From positions 4,464,001 to 4,528,000 of the forward strand of contig JANVAS020000203.1 of NCBI GenBank assembly GCA_027563935.2: a stretch of DNA of 64,000 nucleotides. The letters run 5' to 3'. Numbering within the stretch: the stretch's first letter is position 1; every line of letters begins with the position of its first letter. The DNA comes from Costus lasius (lineage: Eukaryota > Streptophyta > Magnoliopsida > Zingiberales > Costaceae). The notes beneath the pieces were generated by a model. It saw only the letters and a program-made list of their open reading frames with translations, was not told the DNA's origin and did no database searches. Positions 1 through 10,379 of this stretch are shown piece by piece. Made by a program: the position numbers and the translations under genes.

Positions 1-105
1 GCCCTTATATTTTTGGTGTGCTGTGCTGGGACCTGCGTGCCTGGAATTAATTTATAAATTTTACTGTGATCTGCGAATCACACTTTAATTTATGAAAATG
101 TATAT
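1..105 (+). other. Leader fragment of element C, left of the A insertion
   Basis: The segment GTGCTGTGCTGGGACCTGCG and the following text match the leader of A near 2510-2590 and of F near 53330-53420. It is non-coding leader, cut at 105 by element A, and resumes at 19973. Confidence 0.85.
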
Positions 106-1348
106 TGTTGGGGTATGCCCTTAAGGCTAATGTTTAGGCCTTGGGATTCTTTCAGTATCATGTATAAACTCTTATGTTTATAAAGGCAATGTTTGTTATT
201 CAGTTTGTTACATTGTCTGCTGCAATAAGTGTGCTTCTGAATAATGTCTCAATGCTGTTCAGCTTGGCTGACATGCTGTAATGTCCTTAGTCGAGATATC
301 TTGGTGAACATGAGACAGCCTTGATATGATTGAGACTAATATGTGTTCTAATCTTATAGGATGCTTCGAGCATGGAATAAGATGTAGACTCATGGGTACA
401 TTGGATGTACTGGACAGACCCTACTAGGATATTCAATTGTTTGTCACAATGTGAATAATCCTTGTTTGCAACAAGTGGCACATGTCCTCTGACTTGAGAT
501 CACTTGTGTTTCTAAAATGATGATTGTCATTGTTTTGAGGTAGTTCAATATCATTTGAAACATAATGGTTATAGACTATCTTGGATAATGATCATGAGTC
601 AGGTTAGGACACTAGTGATAGATATAGGATTGCCGTCTCCTTGATTGGAGTGTGATGTTCTAAAGGGCCCCCCCTGGCTGAGATGATTGAGAAAGTGTAT
701 GGCCATACCCAGGTGACTATGTTCATCTGATCTAATCATGCTCATCATATTGGAGCTACAGGCTTGACACGCTTGTCCAATAAGAACATCCAGTGGCAAA
801 GGAAACATGTATGCCTCGTGAAGTGGATTCACACTTGTGCTGTGGTTTGGGTGTAGTCTTGGAAGACTCTTTCCTTTATATCGGGAGACAGTGATGTGTT
901 GCTAGATACCCCTCACTGATCGTGATAACGTAAGTTATCGTTACCGACATTTAAAGGAAACCCTTAGGGTCGCACAATTTGATGATATGGCTTACTTAAG
1001 TCAGATCGTGTGGACTGAATTGTTTCGGTTCAGTTTAACGGGATTTAAACTCTGATTGTAAGTGAGATCTGGTCTGATCATGTTTGATTGATTAGGGCTT
1101 GAGATTGGTATGCTTCGATCGAGAGAAGTGATGCTAGATCGGTGAGATCAAAAGCATTGAGAGATCAACGGTTAGATCTTGAACCTTTTGGTTCAATGAG
1201 ATCTAGACCATTGCTTGGGCTGGTTTGGTTTGGCCATTGAACCATATACATGTGAACCGGCTCATGTGTGAGCGCATGGTTCATATGGAGTGGGATAAGC
1301 GTTTGGTTCACTTGAAGTGAACGCATAACGCATGAACGTTTTCGTTTG

Positions 1349-1358
1349 CTATTTTTGG
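1349..1358 (+). promoter_or_regulatory. TATA-like site in the LTR of A (tentative)
   Basis: CTATTTTTGG lies about 290 bp before the LTR ATG. Similar text (CTATTTTTAG, CTATTTTCAG, CTATTTTTGG) is at the matching place in B, C, D and F, which marks it as a conserved block. TATA function is inferred. A second candidate, TTTATATC, lies at about 875-882. Confidence 0.4.
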
Positions 1359-1637
1359 AAGTTCCAAAATAGAAACGCCTCCACGTTCGGTTGGCTTCAC
1401 GCTCCATTCAACCCTTTGCTCCTTGCTCTCGACGACACTCTCGTGTGGAGAAAAAGACGTCTTGGAGAAAGTTCGGCCAAGCAAGAGAGTTCATCTCTCA
1501 TTTCCTTTTATTCGATCAAGATACCTTGGTGCCTTGCTAGCACAAGAAGCAACAAGGGAGTAGGAAACATCTCATTGTGTGCGCATCTTTTGGAGGAGAT
1601 CAGATTTGTTCTCTTCTTCCAAGCCGACATCTACACA

Positions 1638-1646
1638 ATGGCTATG
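1638..1646 (+). other. Candidate LTR-encoded first coding exon (Met-Ala-Met) of A
   Basis: ATG GCT ATG is followed at 1647 by GTATGA, a good plant 5' splice site. The matching site in the other LTRs is ATG GCN NNG, with Ala coded GCT, GCA, GCG or GCC and the third codon ATG, TCG or TTG. Spliced to the acceptor at 3588, it joins gag in frame. Unspliced, it reads one more codon (GTA) and stops at TGA, so it could instead be a 4-codon uORF. Confidence 0.55.
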
Positions 1647-1791
1647 GTATGATCTTTCGATCTATACTAGTTGTTTAACAAGTTAATCATATGTCTATGC
1701 AAACGATTCTAAGAAACCCTTGCTTCCGCTAGAAAAAATTTATGCGCCTCCTATTTGGGTTTCGCCCCCTTTAGATTAGGGGACTTACAAT

Positions 1792-1803
1792 TGGTATCAG
1801 AGC
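1792..1803 (+). other. Primer binding site of A (initiator Met tRNA type)
   Basis: TGGTATCAGAGC, two bases after the LTR end, is the standard plant copia PBS complementary to initiator Met tRNA. Confidence 0.95.
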
Positions 1804-2716
1804 GAGGTTATTGCTTGTTCATATGATTGCTTGATCTTCATGTTTGATCCATGAATGCGCTTGTGAATAGATCTAATGGATAATTACATGCCTAACTACA
1901 TGCTTATTGTTGTGAATATGATGTATCTTGGCGCATGTATCATGTATTCGCTTGTTGTAGTTTTTCCTTAAAACTTGATCACTTGCGCGCCCCATATTAG
2001 ATCTAAGCGCCTACTATAAACCCTTAGACGGGTTGATGGGGTTGAAGTCATCCTCTAGCTAGGATCCAAATAGTCTGATCAGACCATCTGACAGCCTAGA
2101 TGGGTCGACCAGATGGCACCTATGCGCAAGCATGAGGTGGCTATAGGTCGACTGCAGACAGGCGTGTAGCGAGGTCTGGTTGAGACAACCTGTGAACACG
2201 CATGAGTTAGGCCCGGGGTCACACCCGCTTGCCAGAACTCATGAAGGTTGTTCAGCCCTTTGCGCATGCATGGTTGACCATTAGGTCGACTCAAGTCAGT
2301 TAGGACTTGGTGTATGCAAGGGCAGTGGATCTGACTAGACATGATGAGTGGATCCCTATTAATGGACCGTTGTAAGGTAGTAGGGCACATAAGAAAAATA
2401 AAATTGATTCCAATGGGATTTTGAAAACAAAAATTTTATTTTGTTGTTGGATCACATGTTGATTGGATGCCATGATGCTTGTTTATTTAATCTTATGTGG
2501 GTTGCCCTATGTGTGCTGTGCTGGGGCCTGCGAGCCTGGTATTAAATTGTAAATTAATTTTTAATGTGATCTGCGCATCACATGTTATTTAATTTATAAA
2601 GTGTAATTGACCTACGAGTCAATCTTGTTTAGATAGATTAAATTGTAATTTAATCAGACAAGAGCACAGAGCACACTGGCAGAGGCGCATGCAGCAGAGG
2701 CTTGACCAGGTGGGAG

Positions 2717-2738
2717 GTCTAGGGTTCGATCCTATGAC
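2717..2738 (+). other. Conserved TTCGA-loop hairpin in the leader of A
   Basis: Arms GTCTAGG and CCTATGAC enclose a loop containing TTCGA. The same place in B (11330-11351), C (20086-20107), D (35912-35933, minus) and F (53538-53559) keeps TTCGA, while the stem changes on both sides (for example CTAGAG/CTCTAG in C, CTAGGG/CCCTAG in D, CCAG/CTGG in F). It resembles a tRNA T-arm. E lacks it. Confidence 0.5.
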
Positions 2739-3079
2739 AGGCGCATTTACCTGGTGAGCGCACCTAAGCTGCAGTGGGCGCTTGGGCCCTGGGTTGGGCT
2801 AGATGAAATGCAAAAGACCCATGAAGAGCTCAAGTGAAGACTTAAGTTAACTTAAGGTCTTACCTAGGCTTTATGGGCTTTTACCACATAAGATCATCAT
2901 GCTTTCTTTTATTGTTTATATAATTAGAATTGCATGAGTTAATCTTCTGCTATCACCATAGGGTTTGCATGATAGTTAAGAAGATAAAAGACCGTTAAAA
3001 TCCAATGCTAAAATATCAAGCACGTAAGCCTTCTGACGCGAAACCTCACTGTTCTGATTATCGTTGGGGCCGTGTTGTA

Positions 3080-3300
3080 CCCACTCAGTGGGCACGCCCA
3101 TCTATCTTCAGACGGTGTGTGATTTCACCTGCGTGTTACAGAGAAGGGATTTATCGCTTCTCGTTGCTCAGCATAGCACGTGGTGGTCCAGGGAGTAGGT
3201 CAGGTCAGCTTGACCATGTAGGCTACATATGGGGCATATGTTAGCTATATGGAGGCAGCCATCTGTGGGGTCAGAGACTGTGTTGTACCAACTCAGTTGG
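3080..3300 (+). other. Twin leader hairpins of A
   Basis: CCCACTCAGTGGG (3080-3092) and CCAACTCAGTTGG (3288-3300) lie about 208 bp apart. Both sit in the same context, GTGTTGTACC before and GGCAC after. They look like a duplicated stem-loop with a compensatory base-pair change. They are present in all leaders seen (for example F at 53906-53918 and 54115-54127). A role in packaging or dimerisation would be a guess. Confidence 0.5.
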
Positions 3301-3609
3301 CACAGTCTGCTGGATTGCCCAGATGAAGGGGAATCGCACGGGTTGGCGATTGGCAGGGATTGCCTACCAGAAATTAGTGCTTGTACTCTCTGTGCATCTT
3401 ATCTCGCCTGAGCGGGACGCGGAGACCAAGTATGAAATCTGGATCCCATCTCACTAAAAGAGTCTTACTCTTTCGGACTGTTTTACTGGATTTTTCAGTC
3501 AGATAAAATAGTGAGAAAAGAATCTTTCTTAAGTCCTGGATTGATTCTAAACATTGATACTGACCTTGCTGTTCTTGCATTGTTGTAGATTCCTGCAGCA
3601 ACGAACACC

Positions 3610-5100
3610 ATGAGCTTCAATGTGCGATCCCTACTGGAAAGGGAGAAGTTTGCTGGGCCAAACTTCTCAGACTGGTACGGACACCTTAAGATTGTTCTTA
3701 AGGCTGAGAGGAAACTATATGTCCTCGAGACGGCTATACCGCCTCAACCGGCTCCGAACGCCGCAAGGGCGGTTCGGGAAGCCTATGAAAAGCATGTCAA
3801 TGATAGCATTGATGTCGCTTGCCTGATGCTAGCCTCTATGACACCACAGCTGCAGCGTCAGCATGAGGATATGTCTGCTATAGAAATTATAGCAAACCTC
3901 AAGATGCTGTATGCTGCACAGGCGAGGACTGAACGCTATAATTTGACCAAGCTTTTCTTTCAGAGCAAACTGGCTGAAGGGAGTCCAGTGGGAGCTCATG
4001 TGCTCAAGATGATTGGGCACAAAGAGGCTCTAGAGAAACTGGGGCATACCATCAATCAGGAGCTTGCTGTAGACATTATTCTGCAGTCCCTTCCGGCCTC
4101 TTTCGATCCGTTCATTATTAATTTTAATATGAACAAGATCGACTGTACTCCGGCAGAGTTGCTGAATATGCTCTTTACTACAGAGGAGACTCTAAAGGGA
4201 AAGCCTTCAACCTCTGTCTTGATGTTTCCTTCCAGGAACAAGAAGAAGGGGAAGAAGGGCAAAGCCCCTATCAAGAACTACAACAAGGCTCTGAAACAAA
4301 AGGTTAAGCGGTCAAAGGAATACAGATGTTTCCATTGTGGCCAGCTGGGTCACTGGAAAAAGGACTGTAAAGCGCTCCAAGGAGACAAGAAGGGAAGCAT
4401 CACTTCTGGCTCAGGTATTTTTGTGACTGAAGTCATGATATCCTCTTCTTCTATATCATGGGTGTTGGACACTACATGTGGAGTTCACATTTGTTCAAAT
4501 GTACAGGAACTCAAGAGAAGAAGACAGGTGGGACAGCATGAGGTGGACCTACGAGTAGGAAACGGGGCACGGGTTGCTGCTGTTGCTGTAGGAGAATATT
4601 ACATCTCATTACCATCTGGACTTGTATTAGAACTGAACAATTGTTATTTTGTACCTAGCATTACCAAGAATATTATCTCTATTCCTGCTCTTGTCAGGAA
4701 AGGGTTTTCCTTTGAATGCAAGACTTCAAAGTGTTATCTTTCTCTTGATAATATTATTTATGCTACTGGGTCAATTAACAATGGGTTATTCATGTTGGAC
4801 ATGGAATGTTCTATACAAAATATTGATAATAAGAAAGCCAAGTATGCTGATGACAGCACCTTGCTATGGCATAGTCGTTTAGGCCATATTAACAAGAAGC
4901 GCATTAAGCAGTTGCATGACCATGGACTGCTGGGATCATTCTCCTATGAGGAGATTGATACATGCAAAGCTTGTTTATTGGGCAAAATGACGAAGTCTCC
5001 TTTTCCTAACAAAGGTCAAAGGGCTTCAGGTTTACTTGACCTTATACACAGTGATGTGTGTGGGCCATTTAGTAAACATGCCAGAGGTGGCTATTCATAC
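3610..5100 (+). pseudogene. gag-pol of A, part 1: gag, protease, start of integrase
   Basis: The ATG at 3610 follows the conserved AACGAACACC context; if the leader is spliced, translation would start at 1638 instead. The gag domain is of the copia gag-polypeptide type, followed by the CCHC knuckle CFHCGQLGHWKKDC near residues 240-253 (binds RNA). The protease has VLDTTCG where the other copies have VLDTACG. The integrase zinc region (H...H...CKAC) and the first catalytic Asp (HSDVCGPF) follow. The frame is cut at 5100, just after ARGGYSY, by the solo LTR with CATAC duplicated. No stop occurs within this part. Full-length relatives D and E are 1293-1294 aa. Confidence 0.95.
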
Positions 5101-6802
5101 TGAAGGTCCCCTTAGACAAGGGGGGGGGGCGAAACCCTATAGGCGCATATGGAGGTTAAGATGCAGCGGAAAGGGGTTTCTATGATCTTTGCATGCGTTA
5201 TGATCAACTTATAAAACTCTGCATGAATGAAAACGATTCATACCATAGCCATTTCTAGATGGCGTCTTGGAAGCAAAAGATGCAAGCGCCTCTTCTCCAA
5301 AGTCTCGCACACAAGATGAAGATGCGCTCCTTCCTTGGTGCTCCTTGTGCTAGCAAGGATCGTCCAAGGTGTCTTGATCGCTTGAAGGGAAGAGAGAGTT
5401 CTTTCTTGCTTGGCGTCTTTTCTCCTTGTCGTCTACCAGTTTTTCACCACACGAAAATGTGTTCACTCGTCAAAAACTAGAGCGAGCGACGAACCAGGAG
5501 GAGAGGCGTGAATAGAGGCTATCGTGAGGCATGGCCACGATTAGAAGAAGTGCTATCTAAAATAGCAAGTCACTTCTCAAGTTGCGATCATGGGTTTACC
5601 CAATCGCAAATCCAATTCACCCTTGAACCATGCGCTCATCCATTGAGCCGGTTCACTTGACTTTGGTTCAATAACCAAATAAACCAAGCAATCAGTCCAG
5701 ATCATAATAAACCCCTAAGGCTTAAGATCTGACCGTTAATCTCTTGATGCTCCTGATCTCACCGATCTAGCATCCATTCTCTCAATCGAAGCTTACCGAT
5801 CTCAAGCCCTAATCAATCAAACATGATCAGACCAGATCTCACTTATAATCAGAGATTAAAATCCCTTTAAACTGAACCCAAACAATTTAGTCCACACGAT
5901 CTGACTTAAGTAAGCCATATCATCAAATTGTGCGACCCTGAGGGTTTCCTTTAAATGTCGGTAACGATAACTCACGTCATCACGATCAGTGAGGGGTATC
6001 TAGCAACACATCACTGTCTCCCGATAGAAAGGAAAGAGTCTTCCAAGACTACACCCAAAATACAGCACAAGTGTGAATCCAATTCACAAGGCATGCATCT
6101 TTCCTTTGCCACTTGATGTTCTTATTGGACAAGCGTGTCAAGCTTGTAACTCCAATATGATGAGCATGATTAGATCAGATGAACATAGTCACCTGGTTAT
6201 GGCCATACACTTTTCTCAATCATCTCATCCAGGGGGCCCCTTTAGAACATCACACTCCTTAAACAAGGAGACGGCAATCCTATGTCTATCACTAGTGCCC
6301 TAACCTGACTCAAGCTCACCATCCAAGATAGTCTATAACCATTATGTTTCAAATGATATTGAACTACCTCAAAATAATGACAATCATCATTTAGAAAACA
6401 CAAGTGATCTCAAGTCAGAGGAAATGTGCCACTTGTTACAATCAAGGATTATTCACATTGTGACAAGCAATTGAATATCCTAGTAGGGTCTGTCCAGTAC
6501 ATCCAATGTACCCATGAGTCTACATCTTATTCCATGCTCGAAGCATCCTATAAGATTAGAGCACATATTAGTCTCAACCATATCAAGGCTGTCTCATGTT
6601 CACCAAGATATCTTGACTAAGGACATAACTGCATGTCAGCCTAGCTGAACAGCTTTGAGACATTATTCAGAAGTACACTTATTGCAGCAGACAATGTAAC
6701 AAACTGAATAACAACCATGCCTTTATAAACATAAAAGTTTATTACATGATACTGTTACAATCCCAAGGCCTCAAACATTAGCCTTAAGGGCATACCCCAA
6801 CA
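5101..6802 (-). mobile_element. Solo LTR of the same copia family, inserted in the integrase of A
   Basis: This 1702-bp LTR in minus orientation begins TGAAGG and ends CCCCAACA on the plus strand. It is flanked by CATAC at 5096-5100 and 6803-6807. No internal region is present, so it is the product of recombination between the LTRs of a former full element. It carries a G-run at about 5120, the LTR mini-ORF (ATG-GCT-ATG, minus, from 5252), and the usual inverted repeats. Length plus TSD is 1707 bp, a multiple of three, but the LTR contains stops. Confidence 0.97.
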
Positions 6803-6807
6803 CATAC

Positions 6808-8701
6808 TTCATTACCTTTACTGATGATTTCAGTAGATATGGGTATGTCTATCTAATGAGACATAAGAGTGAATCTTTTGACAAGTTCAAAGTGTTCAAA
6901 AATGAAGTACAGAATCAGCTAGGCCGAAATATCAAGGCACTTCGCTCAGATCGAGGTGGAGAATACCTAAGTCGAGAGTTTACTGACTATCTGAAGGAGT
7001 GTGGGATTATCTCACAGCTCACTCCACCAGGAACACCGCAATGGAATGGTGTGTCCGAGAGGAGGAACAGAACCTTACTGGATATGGTTCGTTCTATGAT
7101 GAGTCAGGCTACTCTACCTTACTCCTTTTGGGGATTTGCACTGGAAACAGCTGCAAAGGTACTAAACCGAGTGCCATCCAAGGCAGTTTCAAAGACTCCA
7201 TATGAGTTATGGTATGGGAAACAGCCGAGCTTGACATTTATTAAGATCTGGGGTTGCGAGGCTTATGTCAAAAAGCTCGCCTCTGGGAAACTAGAGAGCA
7301 GATCTGAGAAATGCATCTTTGTCGGTTACCCTAAGGAAACTAAGGGTTATTATTTCTACGATCCCAAAGAGAACAAAGTATTTGTTGCTCGGACGGCTAT
7401 TTTTCTTGAGAAGGAGTTTCTTCTGCAAGAGGCCAGTGGGATAGAAATAAAGCTGGATGAGAATCCAGAGGAAGGACAAAGTAGTCAAGCACAGTTGGAT
7501 GAGCCTGAGCCAGTAGAACAGGTTATTGAACAACCTGAGGCTCAGATATCACGGGAACCGCGTAGATCGGGAAGGATCCGTCGACAGCCTGAGCGCTATG
7601 ACGGAGTCTACATCATTGATCATGATGAACCCCTCACTTATGCGGATGTGGTCAGTGGACCGGAATCAGCGAGATGGCTTGAAGCTATGCGAGCCGAGAT
7701 GGACTCCATGTTAGATAACCAAGTCTGGGATTTGGTTGATCCGCCTCCGGGAATAATCCCTATAGGCTGTAAATGGATCTTCAAGAAGAAGATTGACATG
7801 GATGGTAACGTAGTTACCTATAAAGGCAGGCTAGTTGTGAATGGTTTCAAACAAATCTACGGGATAGATTATGATGAAACTTTCTCTCCTGTAGCCATGT
7901 TCAAGTCTATTCGGATTATTCTTGCGATAGCAGCATATTACGATTATGAGATCTGGCAAATGGATGTGAAGACCGCTTTCCTTAATGGAAAACTGGATGA
8001 GGATGTGTATATGACACAACCTGAAGGTTTCACTAATCCATCAGATCGTCATAAAATATGCAAGTTAAAGAAGTCCATTTATGGACTTAAACAAGCATCT
8101 AGAAGCTGGAATATTCGTTTTGATGAATCAATCTGTGAATTTGGTTTCATCAAGAATGAAGATGACCCGTGTGTATATAAGAGGTTTAGTGGGAGCGTGA
8201 TTACTTTCCTAGTCCTCTACGTCGATGATATCTTAATCATTGGAAACGATATTCCTGAACTGCATGCTGTTAAAGCATGGTTAAGAAAATGTTTCCAGAT
8301 GAAAGATCTAGGAGAAGCAGCCTATGTATTAGGTGTGAAGATCTACAGAGATAGATCTAAGAGGCTTCTCGGGCTGTGCCAAAGTACTTACATCGATAAA
8401 GTCCTGGAGAGATTTCATTTAGAGAATTCTAAAACAGGATATCTTCCAGTCAGACATGGTTTGAATCTTTCAAAGAGTTAGTGTCCACAAACACAGACTG
8501 AGAAAGATGAAATGGACAATACGCCTTATGCTTCGGCTATTGGGTCCATTATGTATGCGATGTTATGTACTCGCCCAGACGTCGCTTACGGGTTAAGCGT
8601 GACCAGTCGATTCCAAAGTAATCTAGGTCAGGCGCACTGGATTGCAGTCAAGAACATTTTAAAATATCTTCGGAGGACCAAAGATATGTTCTTGATATAT
8701 G
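6808..8701 (+). pseudogene. gag-pol of A, part 2: integrase core, reverse transcriptase, start of RNase H
   Basis: It continues the frame of part 1: integrase TDDFSRYG, RSDRGGEY and NGVSERRNRT (the DD35E triad with HSDVCGPF upstream), then the linker RRSGRIRRQPERYDG, then RT with QMDVKTAFLNG and YVDDILIIGND. One nonsense change, CAG to TAG at 8479-8481, lies between RT and RNase H. Inside RT the motif VAKGFKQ reads VVNGFKQ. The frame is then cut at 8701 by element B (ATATG duplicated), just before the RNase H catalytic Asp. Confidence 0.95.
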
Positions 8702-10379
8702 TGTTGGGGTATGCCCTTAAGGCTAATGTTTGAGGCCTTGGGATTGTATCAGTATCATGTATAAACTCTTATGTTTATAAAGGCAATGGTTGTTATTCAG
8801 GTTGATATATTATCTGCTGTAATACATATACTTCTGAATAATGTCTCAATGCTGTTCAGCTAGGCTGACATGCACTTTTGTCCTTAGTCGAGATATCTTG
8901 GTGAACATGAGACAGCCTTGATATGATTGAGACTAATATGTATTCTAATCTTATAGGATGCTTCGAGCATGGAATAAGATGTAGACTCATGGGTACATTG
9001 GATGTACTGGACAGACCCTACTAGGATATTCAATTGCTTGTCACAATGTGAATAATCCTTGATTGCAACAAGTGGCACATTTCCTCTGACTTGAGATCAC
9101 TTGTGTTTCTAAATGATGATTGTCATTGTTTTGAGGTAGTTCAATATCATTTGAAACATAATGGTTATAGACTATCTTGGATGGTGAGCTTGAGTCATGT
9201 TAGGGCACTAGTGATAGATAAAGGATGGCCGTCTCCTTCATTGGAGTGTGATGTTCTAAAGGGGCCCCCCTGGATGAGATGATTGAGAAAGTGTATGGCC
9301 ATACCCAGGTGACTATGTTCATCTGATCTAATCATGCTCATCATATTGGAGTTACAAGCTTGACAGGCTTGTTCAATAAGAACATCCAGTGGCAAAGGAA
9401 ACATGTATGCCTAGTGAGTTGATTCACACTTGTGCTGTGGTTTGGGTGTAGTCTTGGAAGACATTTTCCTTTATATCGGGAGACAGTGATGTGTTGCTAG
9501 ATACCCTTCACTGATCGTGATGACGTAAGTTATCATTACCGACATTTAAAGGAAACCCTTAGGGTCGCACAATTTGATGATATGGCTTACTTAAGTCAGA
9601 TCGTGTGGACTGAATTGTTTAGGTTCAGTTTGAAGGGATTTAATCTCTGATTGTGAGTGAGATCTGGTCTGATCATGTTTGATTGATTAGGGCTTGAGAT
9701 CGGTAAGCTTCGATTGAGAGAATGGATGCTAGATCGGTGAGATCAGGAGCATCGAGAGATCAACGGTCAGATCTTAAGCCTCAGGGGTTTATTGTAATCT
9801 GGACTAATGGCTTGGGTTGTTTGGTTTCTTGAACCAAACCGAATTGAACCAGCTCATTGGATGAGCGCATGGTTCAAATGAAGAGGCATTTTGCGATTGG
9901 GGTAAGTTGTGGTCGCATGAACGTTGAGACTTTTCTATTTTTAGAAAGCATGTCTCTAAACGTGACCATGACTCTCACGTTCTCAATGCTCACGCTCTCT
10001 TGACGCCTCTTTGTTTTTTTCGACGCTTGCATCTCTTGCGTGTGAAGGTGTGGACGAAAAGAGGAGCTCTCGCCAAGCATAGGATTTCTCATCTCTTCCC
10101 TTCCATTCGGTCAGGATACTTGGACGATCCTTGCTAGCACAAGGGGCGACAAGGAGGAGCCAAGACTCATCTTGTGTGCGTCATCTCTGGAGAAGATCCA
10201 TTTCGATCTTTGCTTCCAAGGCGCCATCTAGAAATGGCATCGGTATGATTTCTTCTCTTGTATGTAATCATTTTAACGTTGATCATAAAGCATGCAATAG
10301 ATCTAGAAACCCTCTTCCGCTGTTTAAATCCCTTACATGCGCCTATTAGGGTTTCATCCCCTTGTCTAGGGGACTTTCA
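8702..10379 (+). repeat. 5' LTR of element B
   Basis: It is 1678 bp, TG...CA. It has the TATA-like CTATTTTTAG near 9940 and the mini-exon ATG-GCA-TCG at 10234-10242, followed by GTATGA. Upstream ATGs occur after the TATA-like site (near 9965 and 9986), unlike in A, D, E and F. Confidence 0.97.
10234..10242 (+). other. Candidate LTR-encoded first exon of B (Met-Ala-Ser)
   Basis: ATG GCA TCG is followed by GTATGA at 10243. The matching acceptor TTGTAG ends at 12209, and the 21-nt extension from 12210 leads in frame to the ATG at 12231. Confidence 0.5.

Larger units (their letters stand above)
106..1789 (+). repeat. 5' LTR of element A
   Basis: It is 1684 bp, begins TG and ends CA, and is followed directly by the primer site. 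It contains an AGTCTT/AAGACT inverted repeat (855-868), a GATAAC/GTTATC inverted repeat (924-939), a TATA-like stretch near 1349, and the short ATG-GCT-ATG reading frame at 1638-1646. No ATG occurs between the TATA-like site and 1638. Confidence 0.97.
1647..3588 (+). other. Leader of A, with candidate 5' intron spanning the primer site
   Basis: This 1942-nt stretch is the end of the LTR plus most of the 5' leader and has no convincing ORF. It starts GTATGA and ends with a T-rich tract and TTGTAG. CTGAC, a branch-point-like sequence, lies about 27 nt before the acceptor. It includes the PBS (1792-1803), a TTCGA-loop hairpin (2717-2738), and two related hairpins (3080-3092, 3288-3300). Short ORFs in it are chance readings. 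Splicing is predicted, not shown. Confidence 0.5.

Noticed and set aside
287..481. A 64-aa antisense ORF recurring in most copia LTRs (287-481, 6426-6620, 8884-9078, 16315-16509, 30759-30953, 43059-43253, 51114-51308 and others)
   Set aside because: It recurs because the LTRs are copies of one sequence. The 3' LTRs of A and C break it without sign of selection, it has no known domain, and the differences do not favour wobble positions. It is probably chance.
2705..2760. A tRNA gene in the leader, suggested by GGGTTCGATCC
   Set aside because: Only a T-arm-like hairpin is present. No acceptor stem, D-arm or anticodon arm can be drawn around it.
5101..6802. The minus-strand LTR in A read as one end of a full element
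   Set aside because: The CATAC duplications sit directly at both of its ends and no internal sequence is present, so it is a solo LTR.
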